NCBI RefSeq assembly: GCF_002101775.1
Contig: NZ_LQPI01000048.1
Coordinates: 62,001-126,000, forward strand
DNA from: Mycolicibacter nonchromogenicus
GTDB lineage: Bacteria; Actinomycetota; Actinomycetes; Mycobacteriales; Mycobacteriaceae
DNA: 64,000 nt
Direction: 5' to 3'
Shown: positions 36,631 through 44,713 of the stretch, in pieces
Numbering within the stretch: the stretch's first letter is position 1
Layout: every line of letters starts with the position of its first letter
Translations under genes and position numbers: made by a program
Notes under the pieces: generated by a model
Told to the model about the DNA's origin: nothing
The model's database searches: none
The model's input: the letters and a program-made list of their open reading frames with translations, nothing else

Positions 36631-37689
36631 GTGTCTGGATCCACCCGGGAAGAGCTGCAGGCGCTGCGCAGCGCAGTGGCCGAGCTGATGAGCAAACGCT
36701 CACCCGACGACGACGTCTGGAACGAGTTGGCCCAAATGGGTCTGCTCGGCCTGCTGGTGCCCGAGCAGTTGGGCGGCGCCGGAGCCGGACTGGTCGAGGT
36801 CGAAGTGGTCGCCGAGGAGCTCGGTCGGGTGCTTTACCCCGGCCCGTACCTGTCAACAGCGGTGCTGGGCGTGAATCTGCTGCTGACCCTCGACGACCAG
36901 CAAGAGGCCGAGGCAGTGCTGCCGGCCGTCGCAGCCGGACGCACCCGGGTCGCGGTCGCCTTCGCCGAGGGCGATTCTGCCCGCCCGCCCGCAGCCCCGG
37001 CCACGACCGCCCGCGGCGGGACGATCTCCGGTGAGAAGCGGTTCGTGCTCGACGCGGCCACCGCCGACCGGCTCTATGTGCTGGCCGACGCCGAGGAGGG
37101 TGCCGGGATCTTCGCCGTCGACCCGGCCGGCCCGGGCGTGACGGTGGAACCGCTGACCACGGTCGACCTGTCTCGTCGGCTGTGTCGCGTCCGGTTCGAC
37201 GACGCCCCGGCGACCCTGGTGGGTCCGGCCGGTGGTGGGGTCGACGCATTGACCACGGCCCTGGACCGTTCTGCGGTGGCGCTGCTGGGCGAGCAGGCCG
37301 GTGCGGCCCGGTTCGCGTTGGAGATGGCCCGCGACTACGCCAAGACCCGGTTCCAGTTCGGCCGTGCCATCGGCAGTTTCCAGGCGGTCAAGCACATGTG
37401 CGCCGACATGTTGTTGGAGGCCGAGTCGGCGGTGTCGGCCGCTCGCCATGTGGCTGCCGCCGGCCAGCAGGGAGCTGCGGACTGGACCGCGGATCTGGCG
37501 CTGGCTCAGGCCTATTGCTCGGATGCTTTCGTCTATGTGGGCGCCACCAACATTCAGGTGCACGGCGGAATCGGGTTCACCTGGGAACACCCGGCGCACC
37601 GGTATCTGCGCCGGGCGCGCAGCGATGCCCAGCTCTTCGGCAGCCCCTCCTGGCACCGTGAGCGCCACCTGCAAGAGATCGGAGCCTAG
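36631..37689 (+). CDS. Acyl-CoA dehydrogenase, alpha-type subunit of a heteromeric FadE
   Basis: At 352 aa this FadE is shorter than usual. It keeps the fold (GLLGLLVPEQLGGAGAGLVEVEVVAEELGRVLYPGPY; ARDYAKTRFQFGRAIGSFQAVKHMCADM) but lacks the catalytic glutamate in both common places. The C-terminal site reads FGSPSWHRE, and the helix-G site reads TALDRSAVALLGEQ. It begins three bases after lipW and ends two bases before a second FadE. This is the pattern of alpha2beta2 FadE pairs used in sterol side-chain oxidation. Non-catalytic structural role is inferred. Confidence 0.88.
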   Translation: MSGSTREELQALRSAVAELMSKRSPDDDVWNELAQMGLLGLLVPEQLGGAGAGLVEVEVVAEELGRVLYPGPYLSTAVLGVNLLLTLDDQQEAEAVLPAVAAGRTRVAVAFAEGDSARPPAAPATTARGGTISGEKRFVLDAATADRLYVLADAEEGAGIFAVDPAGPGVTVEPLTTVDLSRRLCRVRFDDAPATLVGPAGGGVDALTTALDRSAVALLGEQAGAARFALEMARDYAKTRFQFGRAIGSFQAVKHMCADMLLEAESAVSAARHVAAAGQQGAADWTADLALAQAYCSDAFVYVGATNIQVHGGIGFTWEHPAHRYLRRARSDAQLFGSPSWHRERHLQEIGA

Positions 37690-37691
37690 AG

Positions 37692-38855
37692 ATGACGCGT
37701 CCCGACCCGCGCGACGACGATGCCCTTCGCCAGGAAGTCCGGGAATGGCTGGCCGCCAACTGGTCACCGGACACCGACCGTGCCACGTTCGCCGAGGCGG
37801 TGCTCGCCGCCGGATGGACCGTTCCGAGCTGGGAGCCGGAATGGTATGGCCGGGGCCTGACCGATCGCCAATCCCGCCTGGTGTCAGCCGAATTCGCCGC
37901 GGCTGGCGCTCCCGGCAGCGGCCATGACCGAGCCGACCTGTTCGCCTGCACAATCCACGACCGCGGCACCGATGAGCAGAAGCGCCGCCTGTTGCCCCCG
38001 GCGCTGCGCGGGGAGAGCAAATGGTGCCTGCTCTACAGCGAGCCCGGCGCAGGATCTGACCTGGCCGGTCTGCGCACCCGCGCCGAGCGTGACGGTGACG
38101 ACTGGGTAGTCAACGGCCAGAAGGTGTGGACGTCGTTTGCGACCACCGCCGACTACGGGTTGCTGGTGGCGCGGACCAACCCGGATGTGCCCAAGCACAG
38201 CGGGATCACGTTTTTCATGCTGCCGATGCGCCAGCCCGGCGTGGAGATCCGGCCGATCCACCAGATCACCGGTGAGTCGGAGTTCAACGAGGTGTTCTTG
38301 ACCAACGCCCGGGTTCCCGACGCCAACCGGATCGGCGAACCCGGCGAGGGGTGGTCGGTGCTGCAGGTGGCGCTGGGCTACGAGCGGCGTCTGATGGGTG
38401 ATGTCGCGCGCACCGCCCGACGCAAGGAGAAGTCCAGCGGGTTGGTCGACTTCGCCCGCGACGCCGGTCGCCTCTCGGACTCGCATATTCGTCAGGAGAT
38501 CGCCCGTATCCAGGCGCTGACGACGGTGAACCGGTGGAACAACCAGCGCGCCAAGACCAGCAAGGACTTCGCTGAGTCGGCCACCCTGCTGGCGCTCGGC
38601 AAGATCGCCATGTCGCGCATTCTGCACGAGACCGCCCGGGTCCAGACCGAGATCGTCGGCGTCGAGTCGATGCTCAGCGGTCCGGACAATCCGGTCGGCG
38701 ACGGGGTGACCTTCCGGGCGCTCAACGCCTACTTCACCTCGATCGGCGGCGGCACCGACCAGATTCAGCGCAACATCATCGGCGAGCGGGTGCTCGGGTT
38801 GCCGAAGGAACCGGACCCCTACCGCGACGCCCCGTTCCGGGACCTACCGCACTAA
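37692..38855 (+). CDS. Acyl-CoA dehydrogenase, catalytic subunit of a heteromeric FadE
   Basis: This 387-aa protein has the flavin/substrate loop LYSEPGAGSDLAGLRT and GQKVWTSFATTADYGLLVART. The C-terminal catalytic position reads IGGGTDQIQ, with glycine where MCAD has glutamate. A glutamate in the helix-G region (VALGYERRLMG) could be the base, as in isovaleryl-CoA dehydrogenase and known mycobacterial heteromeric FadEs. With the gene two bases upstream it should form one enzyme. It may act on branched or sterol-type acyl-CoA. A hairpin terminator follows within 10 bases. Confidence 0.9.
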   Translation: MTRPDPRDDDALRQEVREWLAANWSPDTDRATFAEAVLAAGWTVPSWEPEWYGRGLTDRQSRLVSAEFAAAGAPGSGHDRADLFACTIHDRGTDEQKRRLLPPALRGESKWCLLYSEPGAGSDLAGLRTRAERDGDDWVVNGQKVWTSFATTADYGLLVARTNPDVPKHSGITFFMLPMRQPGVEIRPIHQITGESEFNEVFLTNARVPDANRIGEPGEGWSVLQVALGYERRLMGDVARTARRKEKSSGLVDFARDAGRLSDSHIRQEIARIQALTTVNRWNNQRAKTSKDFAESATLLALGKIAMSRILHETARVQTEIVGVESMLSGPDNPVGDGVTFRALNAYFTSIGGGTDQIQRNIIGERVLGLPKEPDPYRDAPFRDLPH

Positions 38856-38862
38856 ACCACCG

Positions 38863-38922
38863 GCGAGCAGACGCGAAAGCCCCCATTTCCGCGGGTTTTA
38901 GGGGGCTTACGCGTCTGCTCGC
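38863..38922. terminator. Bidirectional hairpin terminator, repeat family copy 1
   Basis: Arms 38863-38884 (GCGAGCAGACGCGAAAGCCCCC) and 38901-38922 pair over 22 bases with one mismatch, around a 16-base loop. It lies between convergent genes. The same arm sequence forms a hairpin at 61874-61933, so this is a repeated element. Confidence 0.85.
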
Positions 38923-38936
38923 GGGGAAGAACGGGC

Positions 38937-39905
38937 CTAGAACTGCAGGGCGGTGAAACGCCAGTCCAGCACCTGACGGTCGGATTCACCGTCGACGCCG
39001 GCGGCATAGACCAGCGAGCGCAGCCCCAACACATTGTCGCGGGCCGACTCGATGTGCAGGTCGCTGTAGAGGGTGTCGCCTTCGTGCACCGGCGCGGTGT
39101 GATCGCACGACTGCCAGCCCAGCACGGTGGCCAGGTTCGGCAGCAGCCGCGACGCCTGCGCCAGTGCCAGCCCGATGGTGTGCCCGCCGTAGACCAGCCG
39201 CCGGCCAGCGACCCGCGAATCATGGTGAGTGGCAGCGACATTGAGGGTCAACCGGGCAAGCTCCGGGGCGGAGGTGACCACGTCGCCGGTGCTGGTCAGC
39301 ACGGTACCCACGAGATCCGGGTCGAAGTGGGGCCCCGGCACCCGCTGCCGAAACTCGGCCGCATCCCAGTCTGCGGTCACGTCCGCAGGCGCCGCGAGCC
39401 CCGCGCCGATGCCCGACAGGTCGTCGCCGTGGCCGGTGTCGGAGGCACCCGGCGACAGCGGCAGCATCGCGCAGCGGTAGAAGTCGAGCACCAGCCGGTC
39501 CACCTGGTCGATGGTGGTTATCCGCAGTGCCGCCAGCCCGGTGGGCTCTCGCCCCGGCTTGGCTGAATTCTGCTTCAGTCCAACGACTTCCGTGCGGGTG
39601 AAAATGGTGTCGCCGATCACCGGAAACCGGAAGAAGGCCAGGCCGCGGTAGAAGAGGTTGGCCTTGACGCGCCGGGTGACCACGGTGGACTGCCCGATCG
39701 CGACATCGCAGACCAGGCCGGGATGCGCCAGGGGCGCGGTAGCCCCGGTGACCGCCCGGGACAGTTCGGCATCCAGCGGCAGCCGTAGCCGGTCCCCGAG
39801 GATCGCCTGGTGCAGCGCCGCCGCACCGGCCGTCAGCGTCATCGCGGGGGCCTCGTCGAACACTTGGCCGACCTGGAGGTCGTCGAAGTAGGGGCCGCTG
39901 GTCAC
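38937..39905 (-). CDS. MaoC-like double-hotdog hydratase (Rv0216-like)
   Basis: The 322-aa protein begins VTSGPYFDDLQVGQVFDEAP, a MaoC/FkbR2-type hydratase start. It contains two hotdog-like halves, the second starting near residue 175 (VTADWDAAEFRQRVPGPHFDPD). I choose the GTG at 39905 with AGGAT upstream, and reject the 184-residue upstream extension, which runs into fadE3. Rv0216 is 337 aa and sits next to fadE3. The family hydrates trans-2-enoyl-CoA; Rv0216 itself has an altered active site, so activity is uncertain. Confidence 0.88.
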   Translation of the reverse strand: MTSGPYFDDLQVGQVFDEAPAMTLTAGAAALHQAILGDRLRLPLDAELSRAVTGATAPLAHPGLVCDVAIGQSTVVTRRVKANLFYRGLAFFRFPVIGDTIFTRTEVVGLKQNSAKPGREPTGLAALRITTIDQVDRLVLDFYRCAMLPLSPGASDTGHGDDLSGIGAGLAAPADVTADWDAAEFRQRVPGPHFDPDLVGTVLTSTGDVVTSAPELARLTLNVAATHHDSRVAGRRLVYGGHTIGLALAQASRLLPNLATVLGWQSCDHTAPVHEGDTLYSDLHIESARDNVLGLRSLVYAAGVDGESDRQVLDWRFTALQF

Positions 39906-39920
39906 GGAAGAATCCTGGCA

Positions 39921-39926
39921 TACGGT
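39921..39926 (+). promoter_or_regulatory. -10 box for a leaderless fadE3 mRNA
   Basis: TACGGT lies six bases before the GTG at 39933, and no ribosome site is visible. Confidence 0.5.
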
Positions 39927-39932
39927 GAACCC

Positions 39933-41078
39933 GTGAACCACGAAGAGTCGATCTTGGTCGAAACCGTGCGGCAGTTCATCGACCGGGAGGTGAAGCCGAC
40001 GGTCCGCGACGTCGAGCACGCCAACACCTATCCCGAGGCGTGGATCGAGCAGATGAAGCACCTCGGCATCTACGGGCTGGCCGTTCCCGAGGAATACGGC
40101 GGCACACCGGTGTCGATGCCGTGCTACGTCCTGGTCACCCAGGAGCTGGCTCGCGGCTGGATGAGCCTGGCCGGGGCCATGGGCGGCCACACCGTGGTGG
40201 CCAAGCTGCTGACTCTGTTCGGCACCGACGAGCAGAAGCAGCGTTACCTTCCCGCCATGGCCACCGGAGCACTGCGCGCCACGATGGCCCTGACCGAACC
40301 GGGCGGCGGCAGCGACCTGCAGAACATGACCACGTCGGCCCTGCCCGACGGCGACGACCTGGTGATCAACGGCGCCAAGACCTGGATCTCCAACGCCAGG
40401 TACTCCGGATTGATCGCACTGCTGGCCAAGACCGATCCGAAGGCCACCCCTCGGCACAGCGGCATCTCGGTGTTGCTGGTGGAGAACCCCATCGCCGGAC
40501 TGACGATCTCACGGGACCTGCCGAAGCTGGGTTACAAGGGGGTGGAGAGCTGCGAGCTGAGTTTCGACGGCTGCCGGGTACCGGCGGCTGCGGTGCTCGG
40601 CGGCACGCCCGGCAGCGGCTTCGCCCAGATGATGAAGGGACTGGAGACCGGCCGCATCCAGGTGGCGGCGCGGGCCTTGGGTGTGGCCACGGCCGCGCTC
40701 GAAGATGCGCTCGCCTACGCCCAACAGCGGGAGAGTTTCGGGCAGCCGATCTGGAAGCACCAGAGCGTGGGCAATTATCTGGCCGACATGGCGACCAAGT
40801 TGACCGCCGCCCGCCAGCTCACCCGGTACGCCGCCGAACGCTACGACAGTGGGCAGCGCTGCGACATGGAGGCCGGCATGGCCAAGCTGTTCGCCTCGGA
40901 AGCCGCCATGGAGATCGCGCTCAACGCGGTGCGCATCCACGGCGGCTACGGCTACTCCACCGAGTACGACGTGGAACGCTACTTCCGCGATGCGCCGCTG
41001 ATGATCGTCGGCGAGGGCACCAACGAGATCCAGCGCAACGTGATCGCGGCGCAACTGGTGGCCCGCGGCGGCATCTAG
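39933..41078 (+). CDS. fadE3: Acyl-CoA dehydrogenase FadE3
   Basis: A 381-aa homomeric-type FadE. It has MALTEPGGGSDLQNMTT, KTWISNARYSG, GFAQMMKGLETGRIQVAARALG and the catalytic glutamate in IVGEGTNEIQRNVI near the C-terminus. It oxidises an acyl-CoA to trans-2-enoyl-CoA with FAD. The divergent Rv0216-like hydratase lies 27 bases away, and fadD4 converges on it, as in M. tuberculosis. Start: GTG in a leaderless context behind TACGGT; an upstream extension would run through the hydratase promoter. Confidence 0.92.
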   Translation: MNHEESILVETVRQFIDREVKPTVRDVEHANTYPEAWIEQMKHLGIYGLAVPEEYGGTPVSMPCYVLVTQELARGWMSLAGAMGGHTVVAKLLTLFGTDEQKQRYLPAMATGALRATMALTEPGGGSDLQNMTTSALPDGDDLVINGAKTWISNARYSGLIALLAKTDPKATPRHSGISVLLVENPIAGLTISRDLPKLGYKGVESCELSFDGCRVPAAAVLGGTPGSGFAQMMKGLETGRIQVAARALGVATAALEDALAYAQQRESFGQPIWKHQSVGNYLADMATKLTAARQLTRYAAERYDSGQRCDMEAGMAKLFASEAAMEIALNAVRIHGGYGYSTEYDVERYFRDAPLMIVGEGTNEIQRNVIAAQLVARGGI

Positions 41079-41099
41079 CCCGCCCGCGGGCCCAGCCCG

Positions 41100-42617
41100 C
41101 TACTTCGAATACTTGGCCACCAATTCGTTCTTGTAGAGCTTGCCGGTGTCGGTACGCGGCAACTGCTCCTCGAAGGCGATCGATCGCGGACATTTGTAGT
41201 GCGCCAAGCGCTCCCGCACCCACTCGAGCAGTTCCGCGGCGAACTCAGGCGTGGCGTCGGCCGGGTCGACCGTCTGCACGGCCGCCTTCACGCTCTGCCC
41301 CATCTCGTCGTCGGGGATCCCGAAGACCGCCGCATCCAACACCTTCGGGTGCGTGATCAACAGGTTCTCCGCTTCCTGCGGGTAGATGTTGACTCCGCCG
41401 GAGATGATCATGTGGTGGCGCCGGTCGGTGAGGTACAGATACCCCTCGTCGTCGAGGTAGCCGACGTCGCCGACCGTCGTCCAGCCCTGCGGGTGACGCG
41501 ATTTCGCGGTCTTGTCCGGATCGTTGAGGTACTCGAAGGCGTTGCCGCCCTCGAAGTAGATCTCGCCGGGCTGGCCGGCGGGCAGCTCGTTGCCGTCCTC
41601 ATCGAGAATGTGCACCGCACCGAACATCGCCTTGCCCACCGAGCCGGGATGCTTGAGCCATTCGTCGGCGCTGATAAGCGTGGAGCCGTGCGCCTCCGAT
41701 GAGGCGTAGTACTCGTCGACGATCGGCCCCCACCAGTCGATCATCTGCTGCTTGATCTCCACCGGACACGGTGCGGCGGCATGCATCACCCGCTTGAGGC
41801 TGGACACGTCATACGACTCCCGCACTTCGGCGGGCAGTTTCAGCATCCGCGTGAAGTGCGCGGGTACGAACTGCCCGTGGGTGACGCCGTGACGCTGGAT
41901 CGCGTCGAGCGCGGACTCGGCGTCGAACTTCTCCATGACCACGGTGGTCAGCCCGGCCGCCTGCACTTGCATCGACCACACCGACGGCGCGGTGTGATAC
42001 AGCGGCGCGGGGCTCAGATAGACCGAACCCGGGCCCATCCACACCGAGACCAGCATCGCCATCAGGCCCGGCACTTCGGCCGGGGGCAGGTGCGGCAGCG
42101 GGCGCTTGATGCCCTTGGGCCGTCCGGTGGTACCCGACGAGTACTGCAGCAGGTCACCCTCGATTTCGTCGTCGATGGGTGTATCCGGCTGGTCGGCAAC
42201 GCATTCCGGGTAGCGTTGCCAGCCGTCCAGGTCACCGTCGGCGATCAGCAGCAGATCAGGCAGGCCGGCCGGCAGGTGATCGGCCAGCTCAGCGCAGGTC
42301 TGGCGCAGCGCGGCCGAGCCGATGATCGCCTTGGCGTTGCTGTTGTCGATGATGTACGCGGCTTCCGCGGCGGTCAGATGGGTGTTGATGGGCACGTAGT
42401 ACAGGCCGCTGCGCCGCGCCGCCCACATCGCTGCGTGGATGTGCTCGTTGTTCTCCATGATGATCGCGACGACGTCGCCCTCCACCAGCCCGTTAGCCCG
42501 GAAGAAGTGCGCCAGCCTGTTCGCCCGGGCTTCCAGCTCAGCGAAGGTGATGACCACGCCGGAGGGGTGCAGGATGATGGCCGGGTTCTCGGCATCGAGG
42601 TGTTCGCGAATCTGCAT
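41100..42617 (-). CDS. fadD4: Acyl-CoA synthetase FadD4
   Basis: A 505-aa AMP-forming ligase with the P-loop YSSGTTGRPKGIKRPL, A5 motif EYYASSEAHGST, hinge LTDRRHHMIISGGVNIYP and catalytic lysine in RTDTGKLYKNEL. It activates a carboxylate to a CoA thioester. Position between fadE3 and pckG matches Rv0214. The M. tuberculosis Rv0212c/Rv0213c genes that would follow are absent here. The start has a -10 six bases upstream and a palindrome at the -35. Confidence 0.92.
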   Translation of the reverse strand: MQIREHLDAENPAIILHPSGVVITFAELEARANRLAHFFRANGLVEGDVVAIIMENNEHIHAAMWAARRSGLYYVPINTHLTAAEAAYIIDNSNAKAIIGSAALRQTCAELADHLPAGLPDLLLIADGDLDGWQRYPECVADQPDTPIDDEIEGDLLQYSSGTTGRPKGIKRPLPHLPPAEVPGLMAMLVSVWMGPGSVYLSPAPLYHTAPSVWSMQVQAAGLTTVVMEKFDAESALDAIQRHGVTHGQFVPAHFTRMLKLPAEVRESYDVSSLKRVMHAAAPCPVEIKQQMIDWWGPIVDEYYASSEAHGSTLISADEWLKHPGSVGKAMFGAVHILDEDGNELPAGQPGEIYFEGGNAFEYLNDPDKTAKSRHPQGWTTVGDVGYLDDEGYLYLTDRRHHMIISGGVNIYPQEAENLLITHPKVLDAAVFGIPDDEMGQSVKAAVQTVDPADATPEFAAELLEWVRERLAHYKCPRSIAFEEQLPRTDTGKLYKNELVAKYSK

Positions 42618-42623
42618 GGGCTG

Positions 42624-42629
42624 ACTGTA
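42624..42629 (-). promoter_or_regulatory. -10 box for a leaderless fadD4 mRNA
   Basis: On the minus strand this reads TACAGT, six bases before the fadD4 ATG. No Shine-Dalgarno is present. Confidence 0.5.
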
Positions 42630-42639
42630 CTGGGGCCAA

Positions 42640-42657
42640 ACTTGACGGCTGTCAAGT
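42640..42657. promoter_or_regulatory. Operator candidate ACTTGAC-GGCT-GTCAAGT before fadD4
   Basis: A perfect inverted repeat with 7-base arms. It contains TTGACA on the minus strand, 20 bases from the -10 TACAGT, so a bound regulator would cover the -35. No regulator gene is adjacent. I do not recognise the site. Confidence 0.6.
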
Positions 42658-42700
42658 GGGGGCGGCAGTCACGCGCGCTGTCCTGAAATCTTCCGCACAA

Positions 42701-42740
42701 AAGAACCGCACCCAGGGAAATCCCCCTGAGTGCGGTTCTT
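42701..42740 (-). terminator. Terminator of pckG
   Basis: AAGAACCGCAC (42701-42711) pairs perfectly with GTGCGGTTCTT (42730-42740), with an inner AGGG...CCCT stem in the loop. It starts 20 bases after the pckG stop. There is no long U-tract, as usual in mycobacteria. Confidence 0.8.
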
Positions 42741-42759
42741 GGGAAGTACTCGAAGGCTG

Positions 42760-44580
42760 CTAGCCCAGGCGCTGCTTGAGGGCCTCGAACTCGTCCCGCA
42801 GGCCGGTGGGCAGCTTGTCGCCGATGAACTCGAACCACTCCTCGATCAGCGGCAGCTCCGCGCGCCACTCGTCGGCGTTGACCACCAGTGCCTGGTCCAC
42901 GTCGGCGGCGCTCACGTCCAGCCCGTCCAGGTCCAGGTCGGCGGCGCTGGGCACCGTGCCGATCGGGGTCTCCTGGCCGCCGGCGTTGCCCTCGACCCGC
43001 TCGATGATCCACTTCAGCACCCGGCTGTTCTCGCCGAAGCCCGGCCACAGGAAGCGGCCGTCCTCGCCACGGCGGAACCAGTTGACGAAGAACACCTTCG
43101 GCAGCTTGGACTCATCGGAGTGCTTGCCGGTGTCGATCCAGTGCTGCATGTAGTCGCCGGCGTTGTAGCCGATGAACGGCAGCATCGCCATCGGGTCGCG
43201 GCGCACCTTGCCCACCGTGCCCTCGGCGGCGGCGGTCTGCTCGCTGCCCATGGTGGCGCCGATGAAGACGCCGTGCTGCCAGTCGCGGGCCTGGCTCACC
43301 AGCGGCACCGTGGTCTTGCGGCGGGCGCCGAACAGGATCGCCGAGATCGGCACGCCCTGCGGGTCGTCCCACTCCGGCGCCAGGATGGGGCACTGCGACA
43401 TCGGGGTGCAGTACCGCGAGTTCGGGTGGGCGGCAGGGGTGCCCGACTCGGGCGTCCAGTCGTTGCCCTTCCAGTCGGTGAGGTGCGCCGGGGTCTCCCC
43501 GTCGATGCCCTCCCACCACACGTCGTTGTCGTCGGTGTGGGCGACGTTGGTGTAGACGGTGTTCCCGCGCTCCAGCGTGATCATCGCGTTGGGGTTCGAG
43601 CTGCGGCTGGTGCCCGGCGCCACGCCGAAGAAGCCCGCCTCCGGGTTCACCGCGTAGAGCCGGCCGTCCTTGCCGAACCGCATCCAGGCGATGTCGTCAC
43701 CGAGGGTCTCGGCCCGCCAGCCGGGGATGGTCGGCTGGATCATCGCCAGGTTGGTCTTGCCGCAGGCCGAGGGGAACGCGGCCGCCACGTAGTAGGCCTT
43801 GTCCTCCGGCGAGATCAGCTTGAGGATCAGCATGTGCTCGGCCAGCCAGCCCTCGTCGCGGGCCATCGCCGACGCGATGCGCAGCGCGTAGCACTTCTTG
43901 CCCAGCAGCGCGTTGCCGCCGTAACCCGAGCCGTAGCTCCAGATCTCACGGGTCTCCGGGAAGTGGGTGATGTACTTCTCGGTGTTGCAGGGCCACGGCA
44001 CGTCCTTCTCGCCCTCGGCCAGCGGGGCCCCGACCGAGTGCAGGCCCTTGACATAGGCGCCGTCGGTGCCGATCTTCTCCAGCGCGGCGGTGCCCATCCG
44101 GGTCATCACCTTCATCGACGCCACCACGTAGGGCGAGTCGGTGATCTCGACACCGAGCTTGGGGTCCTCAGCGCCCAGCGGGCCCATGCAGAACGGGATG
44201 ACGTACATGGTGCGACCCCGCATGGAACCGCGGTACAGCTCGGTCATGGTGGCCCGCATCTCGTCGGGGTCCACCCAGTTGTTGGTGGGGCCTGCGCCTT
44301 CCGGGGTGTGGCTGCAGATGAAGGTGCGCGACTCGACCCGCGCGACATCGGCCGGGTCAGACAGCACCAGGTAGGAGTTGGGCTTCTTCTCCTCGTCGAG
44401 CTTGACCGCCGCGCCCGACTCCACCAGCAGGCCCATCAGCCGGTTCCACTCCTCATCGGAACCGTCGGACCACTCCACCCGGTCGGGCTGGGTGAGCTCC
44501 GCGACCTCCCGAACCCAGGCCAACAACCCGCTGTGTTTGGTGGGGGCGGCGTCCAGACCGGGAATGGTCGCTGAGGTCAT
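42760..44580 (-). CDS. pckG: Phosphoenolpyruvate carboxykinase, GTP type
   Basis: The 606-aa length equals that of Rv0211. It interconverts oxaloacetate and phosphoenolpyruvate with GTP/GDP, the gluconeogenic step needed for growth on fatty acids and sterols. The GTP P-loop is in [12 protein letters not shown]. Upstream [12 protein letters not shown] and MTRMGT, and downstream GDDIAWMRF and [14 protein letters not shown], are typical GTP-type motifs. The ATG has AGGAGAG upstream. An unusual AT-rich leader with repeats lies in the 133-base gap before it, and its own hairpin terminator follows. Confidence 0.97.
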   Translation of the reverse strand: MTSATIPGLDAAPTKHSGLLAWVREVAELTQPDRVEWSDGSDEEWNRLMGLLVESGAAVKLDEEKKPNSYLVLSDPADVARVESRTFICSHTPEGAGPTNNWVDPDEMRATMTELYRGSMRGRTMYVIPFCMGPLGAEDPKLGVEITDSPYVVASMKVMTRMGTAALEKIGTDGAYVKGLHSVGAPLAEGEKDVPWPCNTEKYITHFPETREIWSYGSGYGGNALLGKKCYALRIASAMARDEGWLAEHMLILKLISPEDKAYYVAAAFPSACGKTNLAMIQPTIPGWRAETLGDDIAWMRFGKDGRLYAVNPEAGFFGVAPGTSRSSNPNAMITLERGNTVYTNVAHTDDNDVWWEGIDGETPAHLTDWKGNDWTPESGTPAAHPNSRYCTPMSQCPILAPEWDDPQGVPISAILFGARRKTTVPLVSQARDWQHGVFIGATMGSEQTAAAEGTVGKVRRDPMAMLPFIGYNAGDYMQHWIDTGKHSDESKLPKVFFVNWFRRGEDGRFLWPGFGENSRVLKWIIERVEGNAGGQETPIGTVPSAADLDLDGLDVSAADVDQALVVNADEWRAELPLIEEWFEFIGDKLPTGLRDEFEALKQRLG

Positions 44581-44644
44581 TGAGCTCTCCTGTGTAACCT
44601 ATGTCACTCGGTGGCGTTGTCGCAGTATGCGCGCCGCTGTCACC

Positions 44645-44679
44645 CTCTTATACCGTCATTAAATAAGAGATTACCGTCA
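44645..44679. promoter_or_regulatory. Repeats in the pckG upstream region
   Basis: An inverted repeat CTCTTAT (44645-44651) / ATAAGAG (44663-44669) is interlaced with two direct repeats TACCGTCA at 44651-44658 and 44672-44679. They lie 65-99 bases upstream of the pckG ATG, in the only markedly AT-rich patch of the surrounding kilobase. The two TACCGTCA copies are 21 bases apart, two helical turns, as for a regulator binding one face. Confidence 0.5.
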
Positions 44680-44713
44680 ATAGCTACACGGATCGAAACA
44701 ATCGCAACGCGGG

